Assembly (NCBI RefSeq): GCF_900069005.2
Contig: NZ_LN831279.1
Coordinates: 1 to 64,000, forward strand
Length of the DNA: 64,000 nt
Source: Paenibacillus sp. GM2
GTDB lineage: Bacteria; Bacillota; Bacilli; Paenibacillales; Paenibacillaceae
Reading direction: 5' to 3'
The notes beneath the pieces were generated by a model. That model saw only the letters and a program-made list of their open reading frames with translations. It made no database searches and was not told the origin of the DNA. A program made the position numbers and the translations under genes. Each line of letters opens with the position of its first letter. Within the stretch, counting starts at the first letter, position 1. Below are positions 1-8,211 of the stretch, one piece after another.

Positions 1-15
1 GATTAACCTTGAACG

Positions 16-132
16 TTTGGTGGCGATGGCGGAGGGGTTCCACACGTACCCATCCCGAACACGACCGTTAAGCCCTCTAGCGCCGATGGTACTTGGACCG
101 AAGGGTCCTGGGAGAGTAGGAAGCCGCCAAGC
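16..132 (+). rRNA. rrf: 5S ribosomal RNA
   Basis: This 117-nt sequence has the low-GC Gram-positive 5S arrangement. TTTGGTGGCG at the 5' end pairs with CGCCAAGC at the 3' end, and the conserved CCCATCCCGAACACG loop lies in the middle. It is the last rRNA gene of an rrn operon whose 16S and 23S lie left of the window, and the tRNA genes that follow continue the same transcription unit. Confidence 0.96.
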
Positions 133-137
133 AATGT

Positions 138-210
138 TCCCTGATAGCTCAGTTGGTAGAGCACTCGACTGTTAATCGAGTTGTCACAGGTTCGAGTCCT
201 GTTCGGGGAG
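138..210 (+). tRNA. tRNA-Asn (GTT)
   Basis: A full cloverleaf: acceptor TCCCTGA pairs with TTCGGGA-type bases at the 3' end, the anticodon loop is CTGTTAA and the T-loop is GGTTCGAGTCC. The 3' CCA is not encoded. It starts six bases after the 5S gene. Confidence 0.96.
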
Positions 211-215
211 TCAAA

Positions 216-248
216 TCCCCAGAAAGTAACGTTTTTTCTTTCTGGGGA
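216..248 (+). other. Perfect 11-bp hairpin between tRNA-Asn and tRNA-Glu
   Basis: TCCCCAGAAAG and its exact reverse complement CTTTCTGGGGA flank an 11-nt loop that ends in six Ts. No T-run follows directly after the stem, although AAATTTTTTA lies a few bases further. It may be a processing signal, or a partial terminator that thins transcription between the rRNA and the distal tRNAs. Confidence 0.6.
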
Positions 249-263
249 ACCCAAATTTTTTAT

Positions 264-338
264 GGCCCGTTGGTCAAGGGGTTAAGACACCTCCCTTTCA
301 CGGAGGTAACAGGGGTTCGAATCCCCTACGGGTCACCA
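264..338 (+). tRNA. tRNA-Glu (TTC)
   Basis: Acceptor GGCCCGT pairs with ACGGGTC, the anticodon loop is CTTTCAC, and CCA is encoded. Confidence 0.96.
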
Positions 339-344
339 AAATAT

Positions 345-420
345 GGAGGCTTAGCTCAGCTGGGAGAGCATCTGCCTTACAAGCAGAGGGTCAGCGGTTC
401 GATCCCGTTAGCCTCCACCA
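345..420 (+). tRNA. tRNA-Val (TAC)
   Basis: Acceptor GGAGGCT pairs with AGCCTCC, the anticodon loop is CTTACAA, and CCA is encoded. Confidence 0.96.
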
Positions 421-434
421 TATATTCTAATTGA

Positions 435-508
<74 letters not shown>

Positions 509-529
509 TTAGCTTTAATTTTATAGTGT

Positions 530-606
530 GGAGCCGTGGTGTAGAGGCCTAACATGCCTGCCTGTCACGCAGGAGACCGCGGGTTCGAATCCCGTCGGCT
601 CCGCCA
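530..606 (+). tRNA. tRNA-Asp (GTC)
   Basis: Acceptor GGAGCCG pairs with CGGCTCC, the anticodon loop is CTGTCAC, and CCA is encoded. Confidence 0.96.
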
Positions 607-620
607 TTTTCTCTTAATCC

Positions 621-686
621 GGACAGAAGTTTTCTGTTCTTTGGAAGTAATGATTCATTGACACTTTGGTACTGCAGATGTATTGC
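621..686 (+). promoter_or_regulatory. Hairpin and possible internal promoter within the tRNA cluster
   Basis: The longest spacer in the cluster (about 129 nt) holds an 8-bp hairpin at 621-639 (GGACAGAA / TTCTGTTC). It is followed by a consensus TTGACA at 658-663 with a weak TATTGC 17 bp later at 681-686. The Lys-Gly-Arg-Leu part of the cluster could therefore have its own promoter. The -10 match is poor. Confidence 0.35.
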
Positions 687-735
687 CATAGAATGTGCTT
701 AAAGGCTCTTTACTTCATCTCAGATTTACTTATGA

Positions 736-811
736 GAGCCATTAGCTCAGTTGGTAGAGCACCTGACTTTTAATCAGGGTGTCGAAGGTTCGAGTCCTTC
801 ATGGCTCACCA
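736..811 (+). tRNA. tRNA-Lys (TTT)
   Basis: Acceptor GAGCCAT pairs with ATGGCTC, the anticodon loop is CTTTTAA, and CCA is encoded. Confidence 0.96.
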
Positions 812-825
812 GTTTTTTAATTTAT

Positions 826-900
826 GCGGACGTGGCTCAGCGGTAGAGCATCGCCTTGCCAAGGCGAGGGTCGCGGGTTCGATTCCCGTCGTCCGCTCCA
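826..900 (+). tRNA. tRNA-Gly (GCC)
   Basis: Acceptor GCGGACG pairs with CGTCCGC, the anticodon loop is TTGCCAA, and CCA is encoded. Confidence 0.96.
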
Positions 901-909
901 TCTAAATAT

Positions 910-986
910 GCGCCCTTAGCTCAGCTGGATAGAGCGTTTGACTACGAATCAAAAGGTCAGGAGTTCGAATCTCTTAGGGCGCGCCA
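910..986 (+). tRNA. tRNA-Arg (ACG)
   Basis: Acceptor GCGCCCT pairs with AGGGCGC, the anticodon loop is CTACGAA, and CCA is encoded. The A34 is presumably edited to inosine. Confidence 0.96.
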
Positions 987-993
987 TTTATAA

Positions 994-1072
994 GCCGGCG
1001 TGGCGGAATGGCAGACGCGCTCGACTCAAAATCGAGTGGGAAACCGTGGAGGTTCGAGTCCTCTCGCCGGTA
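994..1072 (+). tRNA. tRNA-Leu (CAA)
   Basis: Acceptor GCCGGCG pairs with CGCCGGT. The anticodon stem CTCGA/TCGAG carries the loop CTCAAAA, giving anticodon CAA. A variable arm is present and CCA is not encoded. This is the last gene of the cluster and the one nearest the decayed integrase. Confidence 0.92.
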
Positions 1073-1081
1073 TAGCTAAAA

Positions 1082-1117
1082 GAGTTCATTGGAGATACTT
1101 TCCAATGGGCTTTTTTT
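1082..1117 (+). terminator. Rho-independent terminator of the rrn-tRNA operon
   Basis: CATTGGA and TCCAATG form the core stem, extended outward by GAGTT/GGGCT-type pairs, and the hairpin is followed by seven to eight Ts. Confidence 0.88.
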
Positions 1118-1472
1118 ATTTGAGTTTTAGTACTCCACTCATGGCTTGAGCTGAAGATACTTTCGAGTTGTATTTCAAATGTGAATAAATATTTGCTGTT
1201 GTTGAGTAGTCGCTATGCCCTAGCCATTCTTGAACTTCTTTCATGCTCACACCGTTGGTTACTAACAAGCTGGGCACAGCTATGACGAAGGTCGTGATAC
1301 AGGATTCGCTTAAAACCGTGTCTGTTCAACAGAATGGAGAATGCTGAGTAATGTAGTCTGGCTTAATGCGCTGCCTCAATGTATCGACATAAATATACTC
1401 CAGGTAGTCTGTGCAGTAAGCATTGCCATAAGATAAGCGATGAGCTTCCTGTTGTTCCTTAATACGGATCAG
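1116..1472 (-). pseudogene. Decayed phage-type tyrosine recombinase (integrase), C-terminal half
   Basis: Conceptual translation of the minus strand gives three collinear integrase segments in alternating frames. The first ends in RIKPDYITQH, the next carries KRILYHDLRHSCAQLV with the catalytic HxxR box, and the last reads KEVQEWLGHSDYSTTANIYS, which contains the LGH box and the tyrosine nucleophile. The last segment continues to a stop at 1116-1118. At least two frameshifts and an in-frame stop separate the parts, and no start remains, so it cannot make a working protein. Its position directly after a tRNA cluster is typical of an integrated element that was later lost. No attachment repeat was identified by eye. 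Confidence 0.82.
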
Positions 1473-1937
1473 TAGTTCATAGAACGTTTAAGAGTAGCGG
1501 GATTTGCCACAATCAGCTTTGTTTTCATTGCATAAATCAAGGTAACATTAAGATTTGATGATTGCTTCCTGTTATGTAAATGGGGAGGAAGAGAGAATAG
1601 GGAGGAACAAGGAGGAGAGTGTAAAGGCTCAGCATGAACGCAAGCCCATGCATGGTCTGTGGAAAAGAGATTATAGGGTAAGCAAATGCAATTATTAAAC
1701 TTTTGACGCCAGGTAGCTTGGCTACAAAGCTCAATATTCGCGAGCTATATAAAGATGCTGTAACCTGCTACATTGTCAATTGGATTAAGATTTCGAGAAA
1801 AGAGTTCACAATACCATTAAGTATCTACTTTGATTGTTATCGCCATTAATATTTACGTGGAAATATAGCTTTTAAAAATAATAGTATAGATAGAATAGAA
1901 TAAGCGGGGACTGTTGTCCCCGCCCCCTATATTGAAA
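1473..1937. other. Intergenic stretch with a hairpin but no convincing gene
   Basis: I see no supported gene. A 65-codon hydrophobic open frame on the minus strand (1537-1734) has no clear ribosome site and no family I recognise. At 1904-1923 a perfect 8-bp hairpin (GCGGGGAC / GTCCCCGC) with a TGTT loop is present, without a following T-run on the plus strand. Confidence 0.5.
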
Positions 1938-2165
1938 GTAAATTATCCGAGCCAAATCGCTTCGATCCGTTTCAGTACTTACGGTTAAGCTTCGGTACAT
2001 TTAACGATACCGCATCCTCAATTTGACTAACTTAGCTAGCGCCGATCAATGCTGAGGTCACTCTACTGCCACGAAGCCTCCCGAAGAGGGCCAAATTAGG
2101 ACATCTTCTGCCCGCGAGACCATGGCGCTGCCGTTTCTCGAATGTATCGATCCTTTCAAAGTTAT
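1938..2165 (-). pseudogene. Aldo/keto reductase relic (C-terminal fragment)
   Basis: The minus strand reads RGSRVTSALIGAS, then a stop where an arginine is usual, then VSQIEDAVSLNVPKLN. This is the conserved C-terminal end of YghZ/Kv-beta-type aldo/keto reductases, which usually read VTSALIGASR..QIE. Further upstream a shifted frame gives RGQKMS, the usual start of the preceding helix. Stops and frame changes show it is dead. No N-terminal TIM-barrel part is visible. The assignment rests on this one motif block. Confidence 0.5.
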
Positions 2166-2399
2166 GCCGCAGACCTAGCGAGATGGCGGCAGAGGCAGAG
2201 TGCTGTGGCCAATTTGAAGCACGATCACTTCATGCACCTTGGAAAAGCCCATCTTTTCAGAAGTTCATACTTTCGTTGGATATAGAGCAATCTTCGTCAT
2301 GAAGCAGTATGTTTTTCAAGTTAGTTTACGCTTTTATTGTAGGGGAAAGGCATCCAAACATATGTCAGCAAGGAGGTAGTTTGTGTGGGCACCCTCTCT

Positions 2400-2639
2400 C
2401 TAGAAGACTTGGACGACTTCATGAATGCCATCCACTTCTTCAAAAATGGCACGTTCAATTCCAGCCTTCAATGTGATCGTTGCGCTGGGACAGCCGTTGC
2501 ACGCTCCCAAGAATTTTAGCTTAGCCACTCCGTCCTTAACTTGAACTAATTCGGCATCTCCACCATCGCGCTTTAAAAAAGGACGCAATCTTCTCAATAC
2601 ATCATCTACATCTTCGAACAATTCCTGAGAATCTCCCAC
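2400..2639 (-). CDS. NifU-domain Fe-S cluster scaffold protein (NfuA-like)
   Basis: This 79-residue protein is a single NifU C-terminal domain. It has the signature [15 protein letters not shown], in which the CxxC pair binds a [4Fe-4S] cluster, preceded by the [15 protein letters not shown] helix-strand typical of the family. It acts in the cytoplasm as a scaffold or carrier that hands clusters to apo-proteins. The length is normal for the short Firmicute form, which lacks the A-type domain of E. coli NfuA. It appears monocistronic, with the GAPDH gene about 220 bp upstream on the same strand. The ribosome site (AAAGGAGTTATG context) supports the chosen start. The identification is firm at family level; client proteins are unknown. 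Confidence 0.9.
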   Translation of the reverse strand: MGDSQELFEDVDDVLRRLRPFLKRDGGDAELVQVKDGVAKLKFLGACNGCPSATITLKAGIERAIFEEVDGIHEVVQVF

Positions 2640-2859
2640 TTCATAACTCCTTTCATAAAGGCTGCGCTAACTAGCTTCACCGTTCGTATTTTCTTTGTTT
2701 CATCAATCATGTCCTGATAAAACTTAACTCTTCACCTGGCGTAACTTTCTAGAAATCGGAAGTACCGATCTTGTTCTTGCTTATGCAGCTTTCCGTACAG
2801 TACATATAAACCCTGCTTTTTTGATGCTTGCAGCTAGGGTGAAGAAGAATGGCAATGAT

Positions 2860-3870
2860 TTACTTGGCGATTTTAGCGAAGTATTCTAATGTTCTAACCA
2901 ATTGCGCGGTGTAAGACATTTCATTATCGTACCAGGCTACGGTTTTCACCAGTTGCTGGTCGCCAACGGTTAGAACTTTGGTTTGAGTTGCATCAAAAAG
3001 AGACCCAAACGTCATTCCTCTAACATCGGAAGATACGATCTCGTCCTCAGTATATCCGTATGTTTCTGGATCTGATGCTTTTCTCATAACGGCATTAACT
3101 TCTTCAACCGTAACCTTCGTGTTTAAAACAGCTACGAGTTCTGTTACGGAGCCTGTTGCTACAGGTACACGCTGAGATGCACCATCAAGTTTACCCTTCA
3201 ATTCAGGAAGAACAAGGCCTATGGCTTTAGCAGCACCGGTGGAGTAAGGAACAATGTTCTCGGCTGCAGCCCGTGCTGCGCGGAAGTTTCCTTTTGAATC
3301 TGGCGCATCAAGAGTATTCTGGTTGCCTGTATAGGCGTGAACGGTAGTCATCAACCCAGACTGAATTCCAAATGTATCGTTCAAAGCTTTAGCCATGGGA
3401 GCGAGACAGTTCGTTGTGCAAGAAGCACCGGAAATGACGGTTTCCGTTCCGTCCAGTGCTTCATGGTTTACGTTATATACGATGGTCTTCATGTCGCCTG
3501 TTGCCGGAGCGGAAATAACGACCTTCTTTGCTCCGCCTTTCAGGTGAAGCTCTGCCTTTTCTTTGGTGGTAAAGAAACCAGTACATTCGAGTACGATAGC
3601 TACGCCAAGCTCGCCCCAAGGGATTTCTTCAGGGTTGCGGTTAGCCAGCACTTTAATTTCTTGGCCGTTAACAGTAAGAGCTCCATCATGAACATCAATG
3701 TCACCATGGAAAGTGCCTTGTGTAGTATCATATTTGAGCAGATGCGCCAGCATTTTGGCATCAGTCAAATCGTTTATCGCTACAACTTCGATATTTTCCA
3801 TTTCCTGAATACGACGGAAAGCGAGTCTTCCAATTCGCCCAAAACCATTAATGCCTACTTTTATTCTCAT
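2860..3870 (-). CDS. gap: Glyceraldehyde-3-phosphate dehydrogenase
   Basis: This enzyme catalyses the NAD-dependent oxidation and phosphorylation of glyceraldehyde-3-phosphate in glycolysis. The 336-residue protein starts with the Rossmann motif [11 protein letters not shown]. It carries the catalytic block [12 protein letters not shown] with the active cysteine, the [10 protein letters not shown] strand with the catalytic histidine, and the C-terminal [10 protein letters not shown] helix. The aspartate in INDLTD after the second strand suggests NAD preference. I start at ATG 3870, which has AGGAGG eight bases upstream, not at the longer frame beginning at 3909. Unlike the usual hexameric operon, no pgk, tpi or cggR follows, so this may be a second or gluconeogenic copy. 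The divergent TetR gene shares its upstream region. Confidence 0.93.
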   Translation of the reverse strand: MRIKVGINGFGRIGRLAFRRIQEMENIEVVAINDLTDAKMLAHLLKYDTTQGTFHGDIDVHDGALTVNGQEIKVLANRNPEEIPWGELGVAIVLECTGFFTTKEKAELHLKGGAKKVVISAPATGDMKTIVYNVNHEALDGTETVISGASCTTNCLAPMAKALNDTFGIQSGLMTTVHAYTGNQNTLDAPDSKGNFRAARAAAENIVPYSTGAAKAIGLVLPELKGKLDGASQRVPVATGSVTELVAVLNTKVTVEEVNAVMRKASDPETYGYTEDEIVSSDVRGMTFGSLFDATQTKVLTVGDQQLVKTVAWYDNEMSYTAQLVRTLEYFAKIAK

Positions 3871-3984
3871 TAAATAGTCCTCCTGTTTCGTTCCAAATTC
3901 ATTCCACATAAGTTTGTCCAGTAGAACTTAGAGGTAAACAATAGGCCGAAGCCAAACAAGATTGCCTTTGGAATGGGTTTGTTT

Positions 3985-4020
3985 TATAATAAATGATACC
4001 GATCGGTATCATTTATTATA
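3985..4020. promoter_or_regulatory. 36-bp perfect palindrome, likely TetR operator
   Basis: The segment is a perfect inverted repeat centred on GATACCGATCGGTATC, with both arms extending into AAATGAT/ATCATTT and further A/T pairs. It lies between the divergent gap and tetR genes, about 80 bp before the tetR start. It is the size and type of site bound by TetR-family dimers, so autoregulation is the simplest reading. A related palindrome occurs at 14104-14139. Confidence 0.72.
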
Positions 4021-4101
4021 TCAGAATTTATAACTTTGGCAAGGTTTCGGCTGTAAATTTGATATAATGTTAGTTTAGAATAAGATCATTTGGAGGAAAC
4101 T

Positions 4102-4701
4102 ATGAAAAAAGGAGAACGAACAAGAGAGCATATTATTATGAAATCGGCAGCAATCTTTAATCAAAGAGGTTATGCTGGTACATCGTTAAACGATATTATT
4201 GCCGACACCGGGATTAAGAAGGGAGGCATCTATCGACATTTTACAAATAAAGATGAGATTGCGCTTGAAGCCTACAATTACGCTGCCAGTATAGTTATCA
4301 GCAAATTTGCTGAGGCGGTCGACCGGGAGCAGTCTGCATCAGGGAGATTACTTGCTTTTTTTCGTGTTTATGAAGATGTTGTTGGTAATCCACCATTTGT
4401 TGGCGGATGTCCTATGCAGAATACAGCAGTAGAAAGTGACGATACTCATGCGGAGCTTCGAGAACGGGCGAGACAAGGGCTGCATAACCATTTGGATATG
4501 ATAAAGAGTATAATTCTTAACGGGATAAATAGTGGGGAGTTTAAGGAGGATTTGAATGCGGATGCACTTGCTACATTTGCCTTTTCCTTGCTCGAAGGAG
4601 GCATTTTACTCAGCAAGTTAGATGGGGATAATAAGCATATGCAAATGAATACAGCATCCTTTGCGTTCTATTTACAGAATTGTTGTTTGAAAAATAGTTA
4701 A
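4102..4701 (+). CDS. TetR/AcrR family transcriptional repressor
   Basis: This 199-residue regulator has an N-terminal helix-turn-helix (AAIFNQRGYAGTSLNDIIAD followed by GIKKGGIYRHFTNKDEIA). Its C-terminal ligand domain contains the GGCPMQNTAVE motif seen in the LmrA/YxaF-like branch. The ligand is unknown. I use ATG 4102, with GGAGGA upstream, not the TTG twelve bases earlier. The 36-bp palindrome immediately upstream is the probable operator, so the protein likely represses itself. No intact target gene lies directly downstream, and a similar palindrome in front of the epimerase region near 14.1 kb suggests a second target. Confidence 0.9.
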   Translation: MKKGERTREHIIMKSAAIFNQRGYAGTSLNDIIADTGIKKGGIYRHFTNKDEIALEAYNYAASIVISKFAEAVDREQSASGRLLAFFRVYEDVVGNPPFVGGCPMQNTAVESDDTHAELRERARQGLHNHLDMIKSIILNGINSGEFKEDLNADALATFAFSLLEGGILLSKLDGDNKHMQMNTASFAFYLQNCCLKNS

Positions 4702-5299
4702 TCAGTTGTGCTTGGGAGCGTAGAGAGAATAAGATGCTTATATGATCTCTCTCAACATATTGGAGGTATATCGACATAAAAGTATTTGTTGCGACCAGAA
4801 TGTTACTTCAGGTCGAGCAAATGAGGGTAGCGTTTTAAATCGGGCTTATATCCTGTTGTTTCGGAACATTGTAGAATTCTCCACAGTCGCCAAGAAGTCC
4901 GAGATGTAGCTGTCCCCCTGTTTTTTACCCCTTATGGGGAGCCCAAGGCAGGAGGCTGTTTTTTTGATTGTAGAATCTGATCATGAGAGTAAGCAAACGC
5001 TTGAATAAATGGTGGAGTGGTCAACCTTGCATACCCGCTACGCGTCATCCGCTGCTCCCCATCCTCGAAATTCCCTTCTACTGCTGGAAGGCAGCTTCCG
5101 CCAAAAACAAATGACTTATATACGGTGAATTTCCGCGCAACATCGACGTAGTGCATCTCGCTTGGTAGGAAAGGAGGCTTTCTTCCGAAATCAGTATATT
5201 GAAGTAGGCTTTTTTATGAGGCCGCCACGTTTCGGGAGATTGCATGGGTACAAATACTTTACCGAATGAGGCGGCTTTTTTACTTTCCTGGCTAACCAA
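4702..5299. other. Non-coding or decayed region
   Basis: No supported gene. Overlapping open frames on the minus strand (4932-5302) lack ribosome sites. The segment repeats a pattern of an AGGC or GGAGGC motif followed by a T-run four times at roughly 60-120-bp spacing (near 4950, 5174, 5207 and 5270), so it may be a composite of terminator-like remnants or an interspersed repeat. A 7-bp hairpin without a T-run lies at 4722-4752, just after tetR. Confidence 0.4.
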
Positions 5300-5492
5300 C
5301 AAGCTTGGCCCAATACAGCCCAGCTTTCCGCGATCCAGACATAGAAGATATCGCTAACCTATTTCTCTTCGGGGTTCTTCGCTTGGAACTCGCTGTTTAA
5401 CACGTTGTGTTGAACAGGCAGCGTATTATTGGAGAACCATACACTGTGTCGTGGTTAATCTTCAGTTCTCGGGCGACGTCTGTCACCGGTTG
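5300..5492 (-). pseudogene. IS3-like transposase remnant
   Basis: Two short stretches on the minus strand resemble an IS3-family element. PVTDVARELKINHDTVYG (about 5431-5492) matches the helix-turn-helix of OrfA. SDIFYVWIAESWAVLGQA (about 5300-5353) resembles the first strand of the OrfB DDE domain, which usually reads GDITYVxTxEGWLYLA. Most of the element is missing between them and no terminal repeats were seen. The rarD stop codon falls inside this remnant, so the last residues of RarD may derive from it. Confidence 0.45.
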
Positions 5493-6439
5493 GACGCTTC
5501 ATTAATATGTTGTACTTTCTGACACCTGAAGGCCTCGTCATACATAGTTTTTTCATGGGGTACATTCATCTTCGTGACTTTTGTGCCACGAACCGATGCC
5601 ACAGCGTATATAACAAGCGCTGTCCAAATGAGTGCAAAACCGACGAGAAGGGTAGACGAAACCGATTCCTCGAACACAAATACGCTCAGTAACAGCATGA
5701 TTGTCGGCCCGATGTATTGTACGAATCCGAGTGTGGAAAACGCCATGCGGGCGGCTGCTCGTGCAAAGAAGAACAGCGGCAGTGCCGTTACTACGCCCGA
5801 AAGGAGTAGCCCGATGAACATAGAAGGAGCCAGTGTCCATGTCATCGCCTTGCCCACGGAGGCCAAATAGACCCAGTAGCCGAGCGCAATGGGTAGAACT
5901 ACAATTGTCTCCGACAACAAGCCCACAGAAGCGTTTAGCGCAATCTTCTTTTTCGCAAGGCCGTATAAGCCAAACGATGCAGCCAGCGAGATTGCGACCC
6001 ACGGAAATCGCCCATAGTCGATTGCGATGATGAGCACCGCCGCGCCAGCGACGGCAATCGCGAGCCACTGGCCACGATTCGGCTTCTCGTGAAGGAAGAC
6101 GATCGCTAGTAACACGTTCAGCAGCGGGTTTAAATAATAGCCGAGGCTTGTCTCAACGACATGGTTGTTGTTGACAGCCCAGATGAAGATGAGCCAATTA
6201 GCAGCGATCAATAGTCCGCTGGCGGTGAGCGATAGCAGGAGCGAACGGCTAGTCACAATCCGCTTCATATCACCCCAGCGGCGCTGGACGGTGACGAGAA
6301 TACCCATGAAGACAAACGACCAGACAACCCGATGCGATAAAATTTCGCCTGCGGGCACATCATTAAACAGCTTCCAATAAAGTGGGAGAACTCCCCACAT
6401 GATATAAGCGATAATAGCGTTGATTAACCCATTATTCAT
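5483..6439 (-). CDS. rarD: RarD-type EamA transporter
   Basis: This integral membrane protein of about 318 residues has ten predicted hydrophobic segments and the RarD hallmarks: AYIMWGVLPLYWKLF at the N-terminus, HRVVWSF, NHVVETSLGYYLNPLL, and the C-terminal FVQYIGPTIMLLLSVFVFEE. Members of this drug/metabolite superfamily branch are presumed metabolite exporters, and the substrate is not established. I place the start at ATG 6439 (AAGGAA eight bases upstream), not thirteen codons earlier. The last 20-25 residues after the final membrane helix are polar and run into an IS3-like remnant, which may have replaced the native C-terminus. The gene lies 45 bp downstream of cydC. Confidence 0.88.
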   Translation of the reverse strand: MNNGLINAIIAYIMWGVLPLYWKLFNDVPAGEILSHRVVWSFVFMGILVTVQRRWGDMKRIVTSRSLLLSLTASGLLIAANWLIFIWAVNNNHVVETSLGYYLNPLLNVLLAIVFLHEKPNRGQWLAIAVAGAAVLIIAIDYGRFPWVAISLAASFGLYGLAKKKIALNASVGLLSETIVVLPIALGYWVYLASVGKAMTWTLAPSMFIGLLLSGVVTALPLFFFARAAARMAFSTLGFVQYIGPTIMLLLSVFVFEESVSSTLLVGFALIWTALVIYAVASVRGTKVTKMNVPHEKTMYDEAFRCQKVQHINEASNR

Positions 6440-6483
6440 AATCAATTTCCTTCTTCCCGCTCCGACGTCTGAGTGCAATTTGC

Positions 6484-8211
6484 TCAGTCCCCCGTAGCGC
6501 CAATTAATTGTAACTCAATTTGTTTCATCTTATAAAAATAGCCTTTTTGCTCCATCAATTCGGAATACGAACCCGTTTCTACTACCCCTCCTTGCTCCAT
6601 AACGACGATTCTATCCATTCCTTCCAAACCGTTGAGCCGGTGACAAATTAGCAGAAGCGTATCTGCGGACGCTTGCTCGTATAGGTACGTCAAAACACGT
6701 TGCTCTGTCACATAGTCCAGCGAAGACGTCGGCTCATCCAGCAGCCATAGCTTTCCCTTGCGAAGTATGGCCCGCGCCAGGGCCAAACGCTGTTTTTCGC
6801 CTTCCGATAAATTTGCTCCCTTTTCGTACACGGGGTCCGTTAACGAGATGGTTGGCAATTGTACTTTAGCGAGAATATTCAAAAGGTCGCCGTCAGAATA
6901 ATGCTCACCATCCATGAGCAAATTATCCCGGATCGTTCCCCGGAAAAAATGGCTTTGCTGCAGCACGACATTAGCCGTTTTCCAGATGCTCGACTCCTCC
7001 AGTTCCTGTACTGATATGCCGCTCAGTCGCAAGTCCCCAGCCGTTGGTGTACGTAGCTTGAGCAACAACTCAATCAACGTGGACTTTCCCGAACCGCTAG
7101 GTCCGACAATCGCTGTTTTGGATCCTGGTGGAATTTGCAACGAAACGTTCTTCAATGCTGGCCTCCACTCGTCTTTATATTGAAATAAAACGCTAGATAG
7201 TTCAATAGAAACGGCATGGTCGGTATTTAACGTACGACTTGGCTGAACCGGCTGCACTGTAGGAGTCAATACTGCTTCCGTCAGCCGCTTGGCTGCATGT
7301 TCGCTATCTTGCTTATAGGCTGGCAAAGTGGCCATAGCCGCTGCTTCTTCAAATACAGTTAATGAGGCCATGACAAGCATAGCCAGATATACGCCAGCTA
7401 GCGTTCCATTTGATATCAGATAAGCACCAAGTGCCAACACTCCCCAGGAAATCAGATATGTGATAAAGACATGCATCGATTGTCCACGTAGCAGTTGCCC
7501 GGCCGCTTGCTGCTGCTCGGCTGCCAATGCAGCAGAAGCTTGGCGTAGTTGCTGTTCCCGCTGTGCAAGCTGCCCATAAACTTTGAGATCCCGGAAACCA
7601 TACAATACCTCTGTTAGTTCCGTAGACAGCAAAGCCCGCTGATTGCGAACCTGCCCATTGATTTTCCGGTATCCTAGCAACACGATTCCCGGCACGACCC
7701 ATACGGTTCCCAGCATACCGAGTAACATCAAGCAGGCCATCCAGAAAGAAAAGGAGGCGGCAGCCAGCATTGTTGTCAAGAACACCATGACAACAATAAT
7801 CGGCGGATACGCGACACGTAAGAAGTAGTGCTGCAAACTTTCAACATCCCCAACGATTCGCGCAAGCAGATCCCCGCTTCGTTTATTGCTTAAAATGCCC
7901 GGCGTTAGAGGAATGAGCTTGGCAAAAAAGGATGTTCGCAATCGGCTAAGCATAGAGAACGTCGCTCTATGCGAATATAAGCGCTCGCCATAACGACTCA
8001 TCGCTCGAATCAAACCGAGCAGCTTGACCAATGAAGTAAGTACAATCAGAGTATACAGCGGAGGTGCAAACACCGTTTGCGAAATTAGGTATCCGCTCGC
8101 AGAAAAGAGGATCACACCAGCAATACCGGCGACAAATCCACCTAAAATGGAAAGAATAATATCTTTGCGTTCCCTAATCATAGCTTGGAACAAAATAGCC
8201 AATTCGTTCAT
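6484..8211 (-). CDS. cydC: Heterodimeric ABC exporter subunit CydC
   Basis: CydC pairs with CydD to export glutathione or cysteine-type thiols and possibly bind haem, and is needed to assemble cytochrome bd. The 575-residue protein has six N-terminal membrane helices and a nucleotide-binding domain. That domain carries Walker A GPSGSGKST, signature NLSEGEKQRLALARAIL, Walker B LWLLDEPTSSLD and the H-loop ICHRL. Its start overlaps the cydD stop by four bases (ATGA), giving translational coupling. The gene order cydA-cydB-cydD-cydC follows the common cydABCD operon plan. Confidence 0.92.
   Translation of the reverse strand: MNELAILFQAMIRERKDIILSILGGFVAGIAGVILFSASGYLISQTVFAPPLYTLIVLTSLVKLLGLIRAMSRYGERLYSHRATFSMLSRLRTSFFAKLIPLTPGILSNKRSGDLLARIVGDVESLQHYFLRVAYPPIIVVMVFLTTMLAAASFSFWMACLMLLGMLGTVWVVPGIVLLGYRKINGQVRNQRALLSTELTEVLYGFRDLKVYGQLAQREQQLRQASAALAAEQQQAAGQLLRGQSMHVFITYLISWGVLALGAYLISNGTLAGVYLAMLVMASLTVFEEAAAMATLPAYKQDSEHAAKRLTEAVLTPTVQPVQPSRTLNTDHAVSIELSSVLFQYKDEWRPALKNVSLQIPPGSKTAIVGPSGSGKSTLIELLLKLRTPTAGDLRLSGISVQELEESSIWKTANVVLQQSHFFRGTIRDNLLMDGEHYSDGDLLNILAKVQLPTISLTDPVYEKGANLSEGEKQRLALARAILRKGKLWLLDEPTSSLDYVTEQRVLTYLYEQASADTLLLICHRLNGLEGMDRIVVMEQGGVVETGSYSELMEQKGYFYKMKQIELQLIGATGD

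Noticed and set aside
153-434. Open frames over the tRNA genes on both strands
   Set aside because: They are translations of tRNA sequence; the cloverleaf structures explain this DNA.
1537-1734. 65-codon hydrophobic minus-strand frame
   Set aside because: No ribosome site, no recognisable family and decayed surroundings; a germination-protein resemblance was considered but is too vague.
4932-5302. Overlapping 74-codon frames on the minus strand
   Set aside because: No ribosome sites and a repetitive, terminator-like base pattern; treated as non-coding or interspersed repeat.
5553-6068. 171-codon frame inside rarD on the same strand
   Set aside because: It is a frame-shifted shadow of the conserved rarD reading frame.
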